64,000 nucleotides of DNA, taken from contig CM055076.1 in assembly GCA_029204045.2 (NCBI GenBank), positions 12,624,069-12,688,068 of the forward strand. The letters are read 5' to 3'. The notes beneath the pieces are model-generated. The model made no database searches, had not been told where the DNA came from, and saw only the letters and a list, made by a program, of their open reading frames with translations. The position numbers were made by a program, and so were the translations under genes. Positions 10,553 to 20,637 of this stretch are shown in pieces (position 1 is the first letter of the stretch; each line of letters starts with the position of its first letter). Source of the DNA: Tillandsia leiboldiana (lineage: Eukaryota > Streptophyta > Magnoliopsida > Poales > Bromeliaceae).

Positions 10553-11449
10553 TGAGGTCCCGGAATCCCCCGCGTAGAGTTTGCTGGTTGTTGGGCAGCT
10601 TTTGGTGGCCGTTGGGAGTATTTGTTCGCTTGTCGGGCCCGAGAAATGGATTTGTGGTGCAATTTGAGTTTTATTTTGCATTACTGGGGGCCTGCGTGAT
10701 GTGTCGGTGGTGTTTGTGCACAATTTGGACACAAGTGTTGGACCTTGGGCTTAAAAGGAGTTCCCGTGAAAATTGGAGGACCCGTCGAGTGTTGGGTAGT
10801 GGTTTCGCGCGATTCAGATGTCAATTTGGACTCCGGGCGAAGTTTGGATAAAAGATTACCCCTCCGGTTGCCTTCGGGAATTTTTAGAGTTGCAATTTGG
10901 CAAATCGGACTTCAGAATTGGGCCCGGCGCGGAAATCGGATCAAGTTGGCTATCCGGGGGCACTCCGCAATTTTCGGATCAGAATTTGGAAAAATGGACA
11001 TCGTTTTTGGATTCAGCGCGCGAAATCGCTAGGAATGGACTATTTACTTGTTTGGTTTGGAGCCCGGTTGAGTTGCGCGTTTTTCGAGGCATCGCGGCGC
11101 GTTTTTCGAGGTGTGGCGCGGATCCCGAGGTGGCGCGCGGCTCGAGGCGGCGTACGGACGCGGGAATGCGCGCGTCTGGCGCGCATTGGGAATGCGCTCC
11201 TGCGCGGGTGACGCAGGGGCCGCCACGTGGCGGGCCCCCGTTGGCGGCCGCGCGGAAGGGGAGCGGGCGCTCGGTGTCACGCGCCCGTGTGGCGCGTGAC
11301 TGTCGCGTGCCGCGTGGCGCGCGGTGACGCGGCCGCGTGGACGGGCAGGCGTGTGCCTGCGCCGGGTGCACGCGCCTGTGTGCCGTGGACCGCGGCTGGG
11401 GGCTCCCCCATTGGCCGGTCCACCGTGCACCCTTGAGCCGTGGACCACC

Positions 11450-11530
11450 CCCCCTTTTTCCCTTTTTCTTCTTCTTCTTCTTCCTCCCCCGAGCGCCATT
11501 TCTCTTCCTTTTTCTTTTCTTTCTTCTTCA
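11450..11530 (+). repeat. Pyrimidine tract in LTR A
   Basis: A nearly pure C/T stretch of about 80 bp with TTCTTCTTC and CCCCCC runs lies after the GC-rich block. The same tract is at about 37903-37990 in the other LTR. Plant genes often have CT-rich sequence near transcription starts, so this could be the LTR start region; that is inference. Confidence 0.6.
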
Positions 11531-11790
11531 CCGAGCGAGAGAGGGAGTGAGGAGGGAATTTTTGGGGGTTGTGGCGGTGCGCCGTGGACCTCGCGGAGCG
11601 CGCGAGGTGTTCCAAACGGGTCGGTTGGGCGGTGCGACGCGTCGAGGTTGGTCCCGCACTTCTTTTTTTCGGTGTTTTTAGCACAGTTTTGGAGCGTTCT
11701 TTTGAACAGTGTTTTAACCTTCTTGCTCTTATCTGTGTTAGGGACTGTGTTTTACTGCACCGTTTTGCGTGCGGTCCCCGACGGCGTGCA

Positions 11791-12040
11791 CCGTTTTGCG
11801 TGCAGACTCCGTTTTGCGCGCGGGTTTCGGCACCGTGCTCCGTTTTGCGTGCAGACTCCGTTTTGCGCGCGGGTTTCGGCACCGTGCTCCGTTTTGCGTG
11901 CAGACTCTGTTTTGCGTGCGGATTCTGGCACCGTGCTCCATTTTGCGTGCAGACTCCGTTTTGCGTGCGGATTCTGGCACCGTGCTCCGTTTTGCGTGCG
12001 GACTCCGGCAGTGGACTTCGTTTTGCGTGCGGATCGCGTG
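11791..12040 (+). repeat. 49-bp tandem repeat in LTR A, about five units
   Basis: The unit begins CCGTTTTGCGTGCAGACTCC at 11791, 11840 and 11889, with diverged units at about 11938 and 11988. Each unit contains a second CGTTTTGCG(C/T)GCGG core, so the half-unit GTTTTGCG recurs about every 25 bp. The right LTR has the same array at about 38250-38490. Confidence 0.88.
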
Positions 12041-14064
12041 GAGGCCAATTGCAAGTGTCTACGAGCAATTGGTGGCAAATCGAGGTGGGTGGCTTGTTTT
12101 CAAGATCTATGGACTGTGCTCTAATTCTATTGATATAGAATCATGCATGATAGTGATTGGACTTGGGTAGCATGCTAGAATTTGAATGTTATTATTCCTC
12201 GTTTTTATCTGTTGATCGTTTGATCTCTTCTACTTCCTACCGCCTGTTAAATATCTGTTATCTTGGAACCTGACCTAGCACCCCTGTCATATGTTGCATG
12301 TGTAACCAGACCAGTAGAAAACCCTCACTTGGGCTAGGGTTATTTATGTTTAGACATCCACACTTTATGTTTCATTCCTGGACTTAGTGTTATCCTCGCC
12401 CGGGTAGTGGGCCGAGCGGTCGGGACTTCTTTTTAGTGTGGGATGCATTTGCACTCGTGCTTGGGAGCAGAGTGGATGGAGTCTGGTAGATGTAGGGGTT
12501 CGCTTGTCTGTATCGGGAACCGTTTGGGGTAAACGGTGGACCCGAGAGATCTTGTTTTCCCCTGTTTGGGTTGTCGCCACTGTGTTAGTGGCAGTAGTTT
12601 ACTAGTGTTAGCCGGACCTAGAACCCAGAACCCTTTTCGACATATACATGATTTTAGTCTACCAATGTTTTCTTCCAAACATCGAAGGGCCGCTGGAGTC
12701 TGTTCTTGTTTGATTGGACAAAGGCATCAGCCCTTCGGGGTTTGGGTAAAAGACTTGTTTTCTAACTGTTTTCCTAAAAAGAACTAAAATCATTAAATAT
12801 GGATTTCTTCTAGATCAAATGATTTTCAATAACAAATGTCACCTTTTTCTTGTAAATCTCCCCACTCGAAAGGATTCGAGTGATCCGGGTTCTAGGGGCC
12901 GTTCCGTTGTCGGGACGAAAGCCACGGGGCCGAGCCTGGAACCTGTTCTTGTTTGATAGGGTTGTAGGTGTAGGTCTCCCGGGACTTTCGGGCCCTGTTG
13001 GTGTTTTCTGCGTGTCGTACCGAGGTTATTGTGTTCCCGAACTATAAGGGATCGGGAACTTCGATAGGCGGAGCCTAGAGTCTGTTCTTGTTTGATAGGG
13101 TTCTTAGCACCGGTCTATCGGGATTCCGAACCCTTATGGTGTCGGTCTTTCCTGTGAGTTTAGTGTTCTGTTGTGGGAGCCGTCTGGCGGACGGTGGCCC
13201 CAGCTGTGTGGTTTTCCAGCCTGTGGTTGAGAGTTGGTGTTGTTGGTCGATCTTGTTGATCGTGGTTTGGACTATAGCCTGCATGAGCCATATTTGAGCT
13301 CGACAGAGATACGCGGATACTTTCCTCGGTGGGGTCGCTCCCCTCGAGAGCCACTCCGGAGTTGGGCCTGTTACTTGCTATCGCGACTTGTCGACGCCGT
13401 CCCTCTGACTGTGCCAGTTAGTGGCAGTCACGGACACCCTACGGTAGACCCGTCCTGTTGAGGATGTGCGGCAGTAGGGGGGGGCGCAGGTTTGACTGGA
13501 CCCTTGAGGCAGTCAGTATAGATTTGGTGAGTTTACTGTGTGTGTTAGTAGATGCATCATGTTCCATCTGTTCCTTTTCTTGAGCATCTAGATAGAGGCA
13601 TAGTAGCTGTAGAGTTACTTTTCCAGCCATTTCATTTCAGTATTATGTTGTTACTTATGCCTCTAGTAGACTTGGTGGGCAGACCGTCGGGCTTGTTGGC
13701 GGCACCCACTGAGAACTACTTGGGACGTAGTTCTCACACCCGTCGTGGTGTATTTCCCACAGGGACTTCTACTCCTGTTCCTGCTGCTCCTGTTGCTGCT
13801 TCTTCTTATCGAGGTAAGGGAGTCGCGAGATAGTTCCCTACCAGTCATCGTCCAGAGAGTAGATGTACCCCCGGTCTTGTTTGAGAGTTTATGTTGAGCG
13901 ACCTTGTAGTGAGGTATAGAGTTGTATTTTATTTTACTGCTTGAGAGACTTTTGTACTTTTGGTGAGGACCTTGTGTTGTATATAGCTTTTATTTCTAGC
14001 AGCTTTACTTTCAGCTCTGATATCTGTATAGTATAGATGCTCTTTTGCAGGTTAGTCGCTTCGT

Positions 14065-14098
14065 CTATACGGGGCTTCTCGTATGGGCGGCGGATCTG
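14065..14098 (+). other. Predicted hairpin plus GGCGGATCTG box, LTR A
   Basis: CTATACG (14065-14071) pairs with CGTATGG (14080-14086) over seven positions with one wobble, and GGCGGATCTG follows at 14089-14098. The site lies about 50 bp before the LTR end, hence in the leader RNA upstream of the primer site. Confidence 0.5.
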
Positions 14099-14139
14099 TT
14101 GGCGAGCCCGGGTCGCAGTTTCGACCCCGGGGCGTGACA

Positions 14140-16111
14140 GATTAGGTGGTATCAGAGCCTAGGTTGTAGGTCGTGGTGGACTTAGAAACCCTAGGCTTGT
14201 GGTTGGACATTAGGATGACTACGTGAGAGTCGTGACTTATAGCGAGAGTCCTGATTGAGTTTCATACCTCTCCCAAGAGACGGGATGAGTGATTGGCATG
14301 TTTATTCTCCTAAGTGATTATGTTGGCTGCAGACAACATAATGCTATGGAATGGGTGACATGTCTTAGACTTTCGCTGGATTGGGTCGTATGGTTGTTGT
14401 GTCCTGATGTTTGTTATTGTGCAGTGGACTACTATGCCTCTGAGACGTCGTGCAGTGTGGTGAAGAGGGCACATCCCGCATCTGATGGGTACCCGAGCAG
14501 CGGGAGGCAGAGCTATCAGAGCAGAGCGAGACCCAGGGTTATGGACCCAGATGTTACCGATGTCGGAGGCTGTCCGATGCCAGGAGTAGGCCATGGAACG
14601 TTTGATGCGCCTGTTGGAGCAGATAACACAGCCAGTTGCAGTACTGCTTGAGAGTCCTCCAGCACCTCCTTCCTATGCAGTGGCATATGCAGTTGTACTA
14701 GTGGCACCGATGGAGCGAGCAACCCCCTCCGTGTCGACGAGTAGTGCCGAGGCACTGAGGTAGGGTGGATGGCGGATAGTAGATAAACTTTGGGACATCA
14801 TCGGTCGATAGGGCCAGTCCCGGCAGTCCGATCCACCCCGATTTGCAGGTTTGAGCTTGGAGCAGTGGGAGGCTGAAAACTGGATAGCAACAATGGAGAA
14901 GCTTCAGGTACACTTGGCTACGCACTTTTGGGAAGAGGACGCCGAGATTTGGTGGCGTCGAGTTCGTCCTGCTGGACCACCGAGAGTGCAGTTGTTGACT
15001 TGAAACCAGTTTTGTGCTTAACTGCTCAAGGCCTTCTTTCCTGACAGTGTAAACAGAAACTGGAAGGGGATCCTAGACGCCTGCAGCAGGGGAGTCGACC
15101 TCTTCTGGAGTATGTTCGCGAGTTTTGCGATTGTTGAGTAGGCTCGGTGGGTTGACCGAGGATCAGTGATCACGTCAGAGAGAGACGGAGCGCCAGGGAC
15201 CAGCTCCGGGAGAGACATCCAGTGCCGCCTGAGTTTGGATAGTTGAGTAGATCGAGACCCCCGGGGCCGCCATGATCCCAGTCTGAGGGTCGTGAGTCTT
15301 AGAGGAGACAGAGACCAGGAGGTTCTCCACAGCCGATGTATCAGCAGCAGCAGCGGGATGACTATGTCATTTGTGGTAGGCCGCATTCTGCGTCGCAGTG
15401 TGACCACAGGCGGAGGCGATGTTTTTCGTGTGGACAGTCGGGGCATTTTCAGGCAGCATGCCCTCGAGCAGTACTTACAGCAATACCGCTTGCGACGGCA
15501 CCCCCCTCTACCTCTTCGGGATGAAGGAACTCCGCCGATTTACCGCCAGGCAGATAGGGATACGACGTCGGGGCAGACTGAGCGACGACCACCTACATCG
15601 AGCGGATGAGTCTGTACCGCCCGGTTGGAGGGCGCTACGGCAGTGGACCAGATTGTCGCGGGCATGATTTCTTTACAGCAGTTTGAGTTGAGTGTTTTTG
15701 GCTTTCCTGTTTGGACTGGAGGTAGAGTTGTTACCCCGTGCACTAGAGGTACAGATTTCTGTTGGTGTTGTGCGTGTGGGGGGAGCCTTGTGGATTGTGT
15801 CCAGTACAGTTGAGACTTGGAATTACACTGGCAGGTGTTACAGTTCAGGGGCAGCTCCACGACTCAGATTGAGCACACTGGATGGACCAGTTGTTGCGGT
15901 ATTGTTCAACGGCTGATTGTGGAATGAGATCAGTTAACCTTCCGCGAGTTGGACTAGAGGAGTTCATTTTCATAGATCACCAGGGTATCCTTCCTTCAGC
16001 TGTGGCTTCAGCGGTTTGCGGCTTGGTGCTACTTTTGGATCGTTGGCGACGATTAGGACTAGAGGTGGTGTCCGTAGGGGTCGCGTTTAAATCGTAGCTT
16101 TCGTTTTGTTG
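14140..16111 (+). pseudogene. gag: Decayed gag region of element A
   Basis: No long frame is open, but two gag pieces can be recognised. At about 14850-14982 the translation has EQWEAENWIATMEKLQ followed by EDAEIWWRRVRP, the core of the retrotransposon gag domain; compare VEKWVDTMEKLF and NARIWWKTVRP in element D. At 15420-15461 there is a perfect CX2CX4HX4C knuckle (CFSCGQSGHFQAAC) behind a Gln-rich linker. Beyond it, 15900-16010 resembles the gag/protease junction of this family only weakly. Multiple stops and shifts separate the pieces. The last five bases (16107-16111, TGTTG) are the target duplication of element C. Confidence 0.75.
14147..14158 (+). promoter_or_regulatory. Primer binding site (tRNA-Met) of element A
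   Basis: TGGTATCAGAGC lies seven bases after the LTR end and matches the 3' end of plant initiator tRNA-Met. Confidence 0.92.
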
Positions 16112-18094
16112 TGTAGCACTCAAGAAATTCAAGCATGTTGCGAGCGAGGAAGCAGATCTAAACCTTAGTGACTTGCATACCGGTGCGCGTATGGCACAGT
16201 TTACGGAGCACTATGTCTGCCTTTCGGATTCGAGTCTGATCTCGAAAATCTGAAATCACTAGTGCGACCGTCTCGTCGAATCGATTGAAAATGATATAAA
16301 CTAATTGTCGATCCGACGGTCGGATTGTTCAGAAATCAGTAAAGAAACTGTGGGGCCCACGACTTAAGTCGTGAATAGTAACCTCCTGATTTAATTCCCC
16401 ACCGAGCGAACGTTAGCCGATTCACTGTCTGGAGTCCGAATCTAGCGATTCGGGTAGTCGATTTGAATGGCACCGCCATTCTGAGCACAATGGCACTGAC
16501 GGAATTCACGTTTAGTGATCCGGGTGCATCGAAGTGCGTGCGTCATACTGCAACTTACAGAACTTTATGGCCCGAGATTTTATTCGAGCGCTGAATCAAG
16601 CAAGCAAATACGCTACTTGATAGGTCTCGACGAGCCGGACGTCATGGCGAAGTCGGTTTCGCGTTTTGACGAACCGTTCGTCTCGAAATGCGTGAAATAC
16701 GTCGAAAAAAACGGGTATTTTCGCAAAAAGCCCAATATTTTATGTGTCAAATGCAATGAGGTTATTTGGAGAGGGACCTCTATGCATAAAAGACCTACAG
16801 CTATGGACTGAATGGTAATAAACAAGGTGTAGAGGGACCAAAATGCAAAGAAAGTGGAAAATTCACTAAACTACCCTATACTCTTGTAACGTGGGTTGGG
16901 GGCAGTTACAACTGCTCCTCCACGTTCCCCACTCCCCTCTGCCACGACCTCCATGCCCAGGAACCCTCCCTTTATGGGATGGCCGGAGTGAGAGAGAGAG
17001 GGGGAGGAAAAACCTTTAGTTAAGTAAAGGATCACGAAGATCCTTGGGGATTGCTGCTAGAGTATCCGGAGGTCTTCTGCATACCCCAGAACTCGAGACA
17101 AGGTGATTCGGGTGTGAGCCGTGGCCGCGCGACGCTGACCGGTGTCATCCCATCTTCCCCAACTCCGGCGAGGTAAGCCCTCTTTATTCTTGGAGTTTTA
17201 GAGGGTCAAGACCTTTGGAAGTGGGCTTTGTAGGTTCTAAGGATGCTCCACGCACAGCCCCGAAAATGGGAAGCCATCGGTTGGTCGGCGGCCAAGTTGC
17301 ACAGCCGAGAGCTCCGCCTCGAGCTTTCTTTGCTCCCGGCGACTCTTAATGAAAAGTAAAATGATGGGTTGGGACTGTAGGACCAATAGGTCATCTCTGC
17401 AAAGTTTGAGGGTTTTTGGTTGAGTAACTACGCCGCAGTTCAAAACCCTAGTTTTCGGGTTTTCCACCTCCGGCCGAGCTATGTGCTCCGGCGCCGGCGG
17501 GCCTCCCCACCTCCGGACAAGTGGTCGAGGAGCTCCCTGGGGGTGAGAGGAGTCCACCTATGTACTTGCATGGCACCCATGCAGCTTGGTTGAGGCGCGG
17601 CCATGATGGGCTCGAGGTGGGTTCGGGGTGCGCTTGCCGGCGCTCCGGTCGTCCCCGGCGGCCGGGGAGTGGACAGGAAGCTTTTTGGGATCAAGTAGAT
17701 ACCATCCATGCTACTGCATGGGCTCCATGCAGCCTTGGTGGAAATCCGCCATTAGAGGTGGAAGCTCCAAACCCGAGCTTTCTCTACCGTCGCCGCCGCC
17801 GTGCCCTGTCGCCGGGCATGGGTTCAGGTAAGCCTATGATGAGTTATAGCACCTGTTGGTGCAAGTGGATGAGGTCCAGAACCCCTGGATGGGTGGTCAC
17901 CATTTCGAAGCAAAGGCTTCATCTTCTCCGATTTCTTTTTCTTGTTTCTCGGCAAACCGAGGATGCAAGATGGGCCAGGCTTGAATGGGGAGTTGCTGCA
18001 ACCTGGAGGATTGCTTCTATCCAAGTTGGGAAGTCCCAGGTGCTCCCTCTGCAGAAAACAAGCTCGGCAAGAGCTTGGTTCATTGTTTATGAAC

Positions 18095-18148
18095 TATGCC
18101 TACCAACTGTTTGATGAAATGCCTCAATGAAGTTTTGTTTGGAATTTG
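18095..18148 (+). pseudogene. PPR-like gene fragment inside LTR C
   Basis: The translation YAYQLFDEMPQ, a TGA (18128-18130), then SFVWNL fits the pentatricopeptide-repeat pattern in which LFDEMPQR is followed by a short hydrophobic stretch and WN. The TGA could be a decayed CGA codon. PPR proteins bind organellar RNA in plants; this fragment is far too short to function. The same segment recurs at about 25040-25095 and 34205-34255. Capture of a host fragment by the LTR is inference, and a chance match cannot be excluded. Confidence 0.4.
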
Positions 18149-19163
18149 GCTTCGAACATTATATGAAAGTTGCTCCATTATATTCCCTGAGCTTGATGCT
18201 CACTTTAGATCAAATGTGGTATGTGTGGAATGGTGTGTGGGGGCATTATCAAATTGTTAGTAAGCGAGGGACTTGGATCTGTGATCCAGCAACTGCTGGG
18301 CTGCAAATGAAGCAAGCTCCAGGGTTTTTAGGTTGCTGTGAGCTTAACCCTAAAGCAGAATTTGAATTGGATTATTAAAGGTCAAGTTATAGGTTAACCA
18401 ACCCTTAAAAGAATAGTTTAGCCCAAACACTGTTCCGGGGGGGGGTTTGCGAAGCCGCGACAGTGAGCTCCTAGCTAATTTGGGGTCACTGGACGCGATG
18501 CTCGCGTCGGATTTCGGTTTGGGTGAGCCGAAGAAACAAAAATGCATTTGAGCTATGTTAGAGAGGTATATTATGGCCCGAAGTTTTTCCTCGGGTACCG
18601 TGCTGCTGTAAATGGGTGAGCACGGTGTTCACCGGGTCGAGTGTCACTTACTGGAGGTGACGGTTCGTAAAATAATATCCCAGTTAAGAGAACGAGCAAA
18701 AACGGCTCTTATTTCATTGTAAAAGTGCAATGGGGTAAAACCCTAGGGGTCTAACTGCAATTGTAGCCTCATGGGCTGTTTTGGGTTGTACGCCCATGAT
18801 CTCTAAAACCTTCGAGGGAGATCCAATGGCTTTCGTTGAGCGGAAATCGGATTTCCGGAAAGTTCCGGCAAAATCCCGGGACTTCGGCGTAGTTTGCCGT
18901 ATAGCTTGCACACACAGTGAGTAGTAGGATGGATACGAGAGAGAGAGTCTATTATTGACTTGTATTTATTATTCAGGTACTAGCAGTCAGCCGCTAGCCA
19001 GCGAGACTCCCAGCGGATTTCGGGATCGCTTGTGTTGAGGTGGGTTTACGGTCGAGGCTGAGTACTGTGTTGGTAATCCAAAAGGGACTTTTTATTATTA
19101 TTAATCGGTACTAACGCTGATGGCTTCTATGATGTACTACCTTACCCCGTGACATGGTGACAT

Positions 19164-19203
19164 GGTTACTTGGTTACTTGGTTACTTGGTTACTTGGTTA
19201 CTT
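19164..19203 (+). repeat. (GGTTACTT)5 tandem repeat in LTR C
   Basis: Five perfect 8-bp units. The same array occurs at about 26097-26137 and 35267-35306 in the other C LTR copies. Confidence 0.95.
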
Positions 19204-19364
19204 ATGCTCGAGTTGCGACACGCGCACCCGCGGTTTGGCCACCGCAAAGGGTGCTCTTTTCCGGAAAGGCGGTCTTTGACCCGTGTTACCCCACGAGGTG
19301 ACGTAGTGGGGGGCCCCTGACCGCTGGGGGGTCTGAGGCAGCGAGGTGCGAGCAGTGGGACTAC

Positions 19365-19590
19365 CGGGATTGGATCCCGTTGTAGTCAGGTGTGAGACCG
19401 CCGGGATTGGATCCCGATGTGGTCAGGTGTGTACCCCACGAGGTGACGTAGTGGGAGGCCCCTTATTAGTTGTGGGGCTTGAGGCAGCGATGTGCGAGCT
19501 GTGGGACCGCCGGGATTGGATCCCGACGCGGTCAGGTGTTACAGGTGTTACCGGGGTTACAGGTGTTACAGGTGGTACAGGTGGTTGCGA
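19365..19590 (+). repeat. Repeated GGGATTGGATCCCG palindrome and TTACAGGTG units in LTR C
   Basis: GGGATTGGATCCCG occurs three times, each followed within a few bases by GTCAGGTGT, and then GTTACAGGT units repeat from 19537 to 19585. TACCCCACGAGGTGACGTAGTGGG occurs at two places here, in part as an imperfect inverted repeat. The gap side contig begins inside this block. Confidence 0.8.
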
Positions 19591-20211
19591 GTTACCGTTG
19601 CGTGTAGAACGGTTGTTCTGGCTAGACTTACGTGTTGTGGCTGGTATTACTTTACTGCTTTAGTACTATTTTGATGATAGTGTCGCTGACTACCCACTCT
19701 GTGACAGGTACCCTCCAGGGGGTAGAGGTAAGCGACGGTGAGGCCGAGTTGGTAGCAGTCGATCTGAGGGAGCCCTAGTATGCTGTTTTATTTACCTTCT
19801 CTGCATTTCATTCGGTATTGTAGGTTACTGTGTGGTTCTCGATACCCTTGTGGGGTCGTGTGGATGTTGAGTATTTTCTTTCTACTTATGCACTACTATT
19901 TCCGTTATTGTTCCCGTTTGGCCGTTTTCAAAGCAACATGACTAGAAAAGAAAAGAACTTCGAAAACTATCTTTTAAAATCTGGGTCGTGTGGACCTGTT
20001 TTCCAAACCCTGTGGATTTATGGCATCTTTTCAAACTGTCTTCAAAACCTTGGGGTCGTGTGGACCTGCCTTAAAACTGTGAGTTTATCCTTTCAACTTG
20101 ATTGGCCACGGGTATTGTTTAGTCTTCATGCACCGTACTACTTCGAACTGTTGTGATTAAATGGGAAAATGATCGCTCATGATCGACTATTGTAACAGCC
20201 GCGACGCCGTG

Positions 20212-20258
20212 CATATACAGAGGAGACTCTGCCCGATTTTCGAGTAAATCTGTATATG
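20212..20258 (+). other. Predicted hairpin plus GGCGGGTCT box, LTR C
   Basis: CATATACAGA (20212-20221) pairs perfectly with TCTGTATATG (20249-20258), with an inner ACTC/GAGT stem, and the box GGCGGGTCT follows at 20260-20268. In element D the outer stem is CATATACAAA/TTTGTATATG, so both strands changed together. Confidence 0.65.
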
Positions 20259-20316
20259 TGGCGGGTCTGGGCACGCGCCGGGGAAGGAGGTTTCTAAACA
20301 AAAAAAAAAAAAATTT

Positions 20317-20360
20317 CGTACGCACTTTACGCGTACTTCGTACGCACTTTACGCGTACTT
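20317..20360 (+). repeat. 22-bp direct repeat near the 3' end of LTR C
   Basis: CGTACGCACTTTACGCGTAC plus TT occurs twice in tandem, about 45 bp before the LTR end. It is conserved in the other C LTR copies. Each unit holds CGTAC at both ends. Confidence 0.9.
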
Positions 20361-20411
20361 TGAAGTATCGTTTCAGCTAAAATAAAACCCCCGGGGCGTG
20401 ACAGATTTAGA

Positions 20412-20423
20412 TGGTATCAGAGA
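20412..20423 (+). promoter_or_regulatory. Primer binding site (tRNA-Met) of element C
   Basis: TGGTATCAGAGA lies eight bases after the LTR end. The second copy is at about 29590-29601. Confidence 0.9.
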
Positions 20424-20637
20424 CTTTGCTTTAATCACAACAGTGACGGCCCACATCCACCGAGATATCACACTTAACTACGAATAAATGAAATGTGCAG
20501 GGTTTAAGGGCTAAGACGTGAGAGATCGGGGAGGGGATTTGTAGATAATGTTTCTTTTCTCTCTCGATTTGACGATGATTCATCTAGCAGAGATGAGTGC
20601 TAAGCTTTGGTTGGTATAACTTCCATTTTAAATTCAC

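Larger units (their letters stand above)
10553..14139 (+). mobile_element. 5' LTR of element A (3587 bp)
   Basis: It starts TGAGGTCCCGG; the right LTR starts TGTGAGGTCCCGG, so two bases seem lost here. It ends GGGGCGTGACA, followed by the primer site. Inside are a GC-rich region (11060-11450), a pyrimidine tract (11450-11530), a 49-bp tandem repeat (11791-12040) and, near the end, the hairpin/GGCGGATCTG box. Only a few substitutions against 37005-40595 were noticed by eye. Open frames in it have low-complexity Arg/Ala or Cys-rich content and are not supported as genes. Confidence 0.9.
16112..20403 (+). mobile_element. 5' LTR of element C (4292 bp)
   Basis: It begins TGTAGCACTCAAG and ends CCCGGGGCGTGACA. 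It holds a PPR-like fragment (18095-18148), an (GGTTACTT)n repeat (19164-19203), several copies of the GGGATTGGATCCCG palindrome between 19365 and 19530, a hairpin (20212-20258) and a 22-bp direct repeat (20317-20360). It differs from both downstream C LTRs at CTCAAG versus CTCGAG near the start and at GGAATTCACG versus GGAATTCGCG (16500-16510), which identifies it as the distinct 5' copy. Confidence 0.9.

Noticed and set aside
11791..12040. CRISPR-like array
   Set aside because: Units are contiguous with no unique spacers, in a plant LTR; ordinary tandem repeat.
11277..12124. Cys/Arg-rich open frames of over 260 codons in LTR A
   Set aside because: They read the 49-bp tandem array on both strands and recur in the other LTR; there is no domain or start context.
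17521..18114. 197-codon open frame in LTR C as a possible gene
   Set aside because: It is broken by indels in the other copies, lacks a recognisable domain, and the PPR-like stretch is in a different frame.
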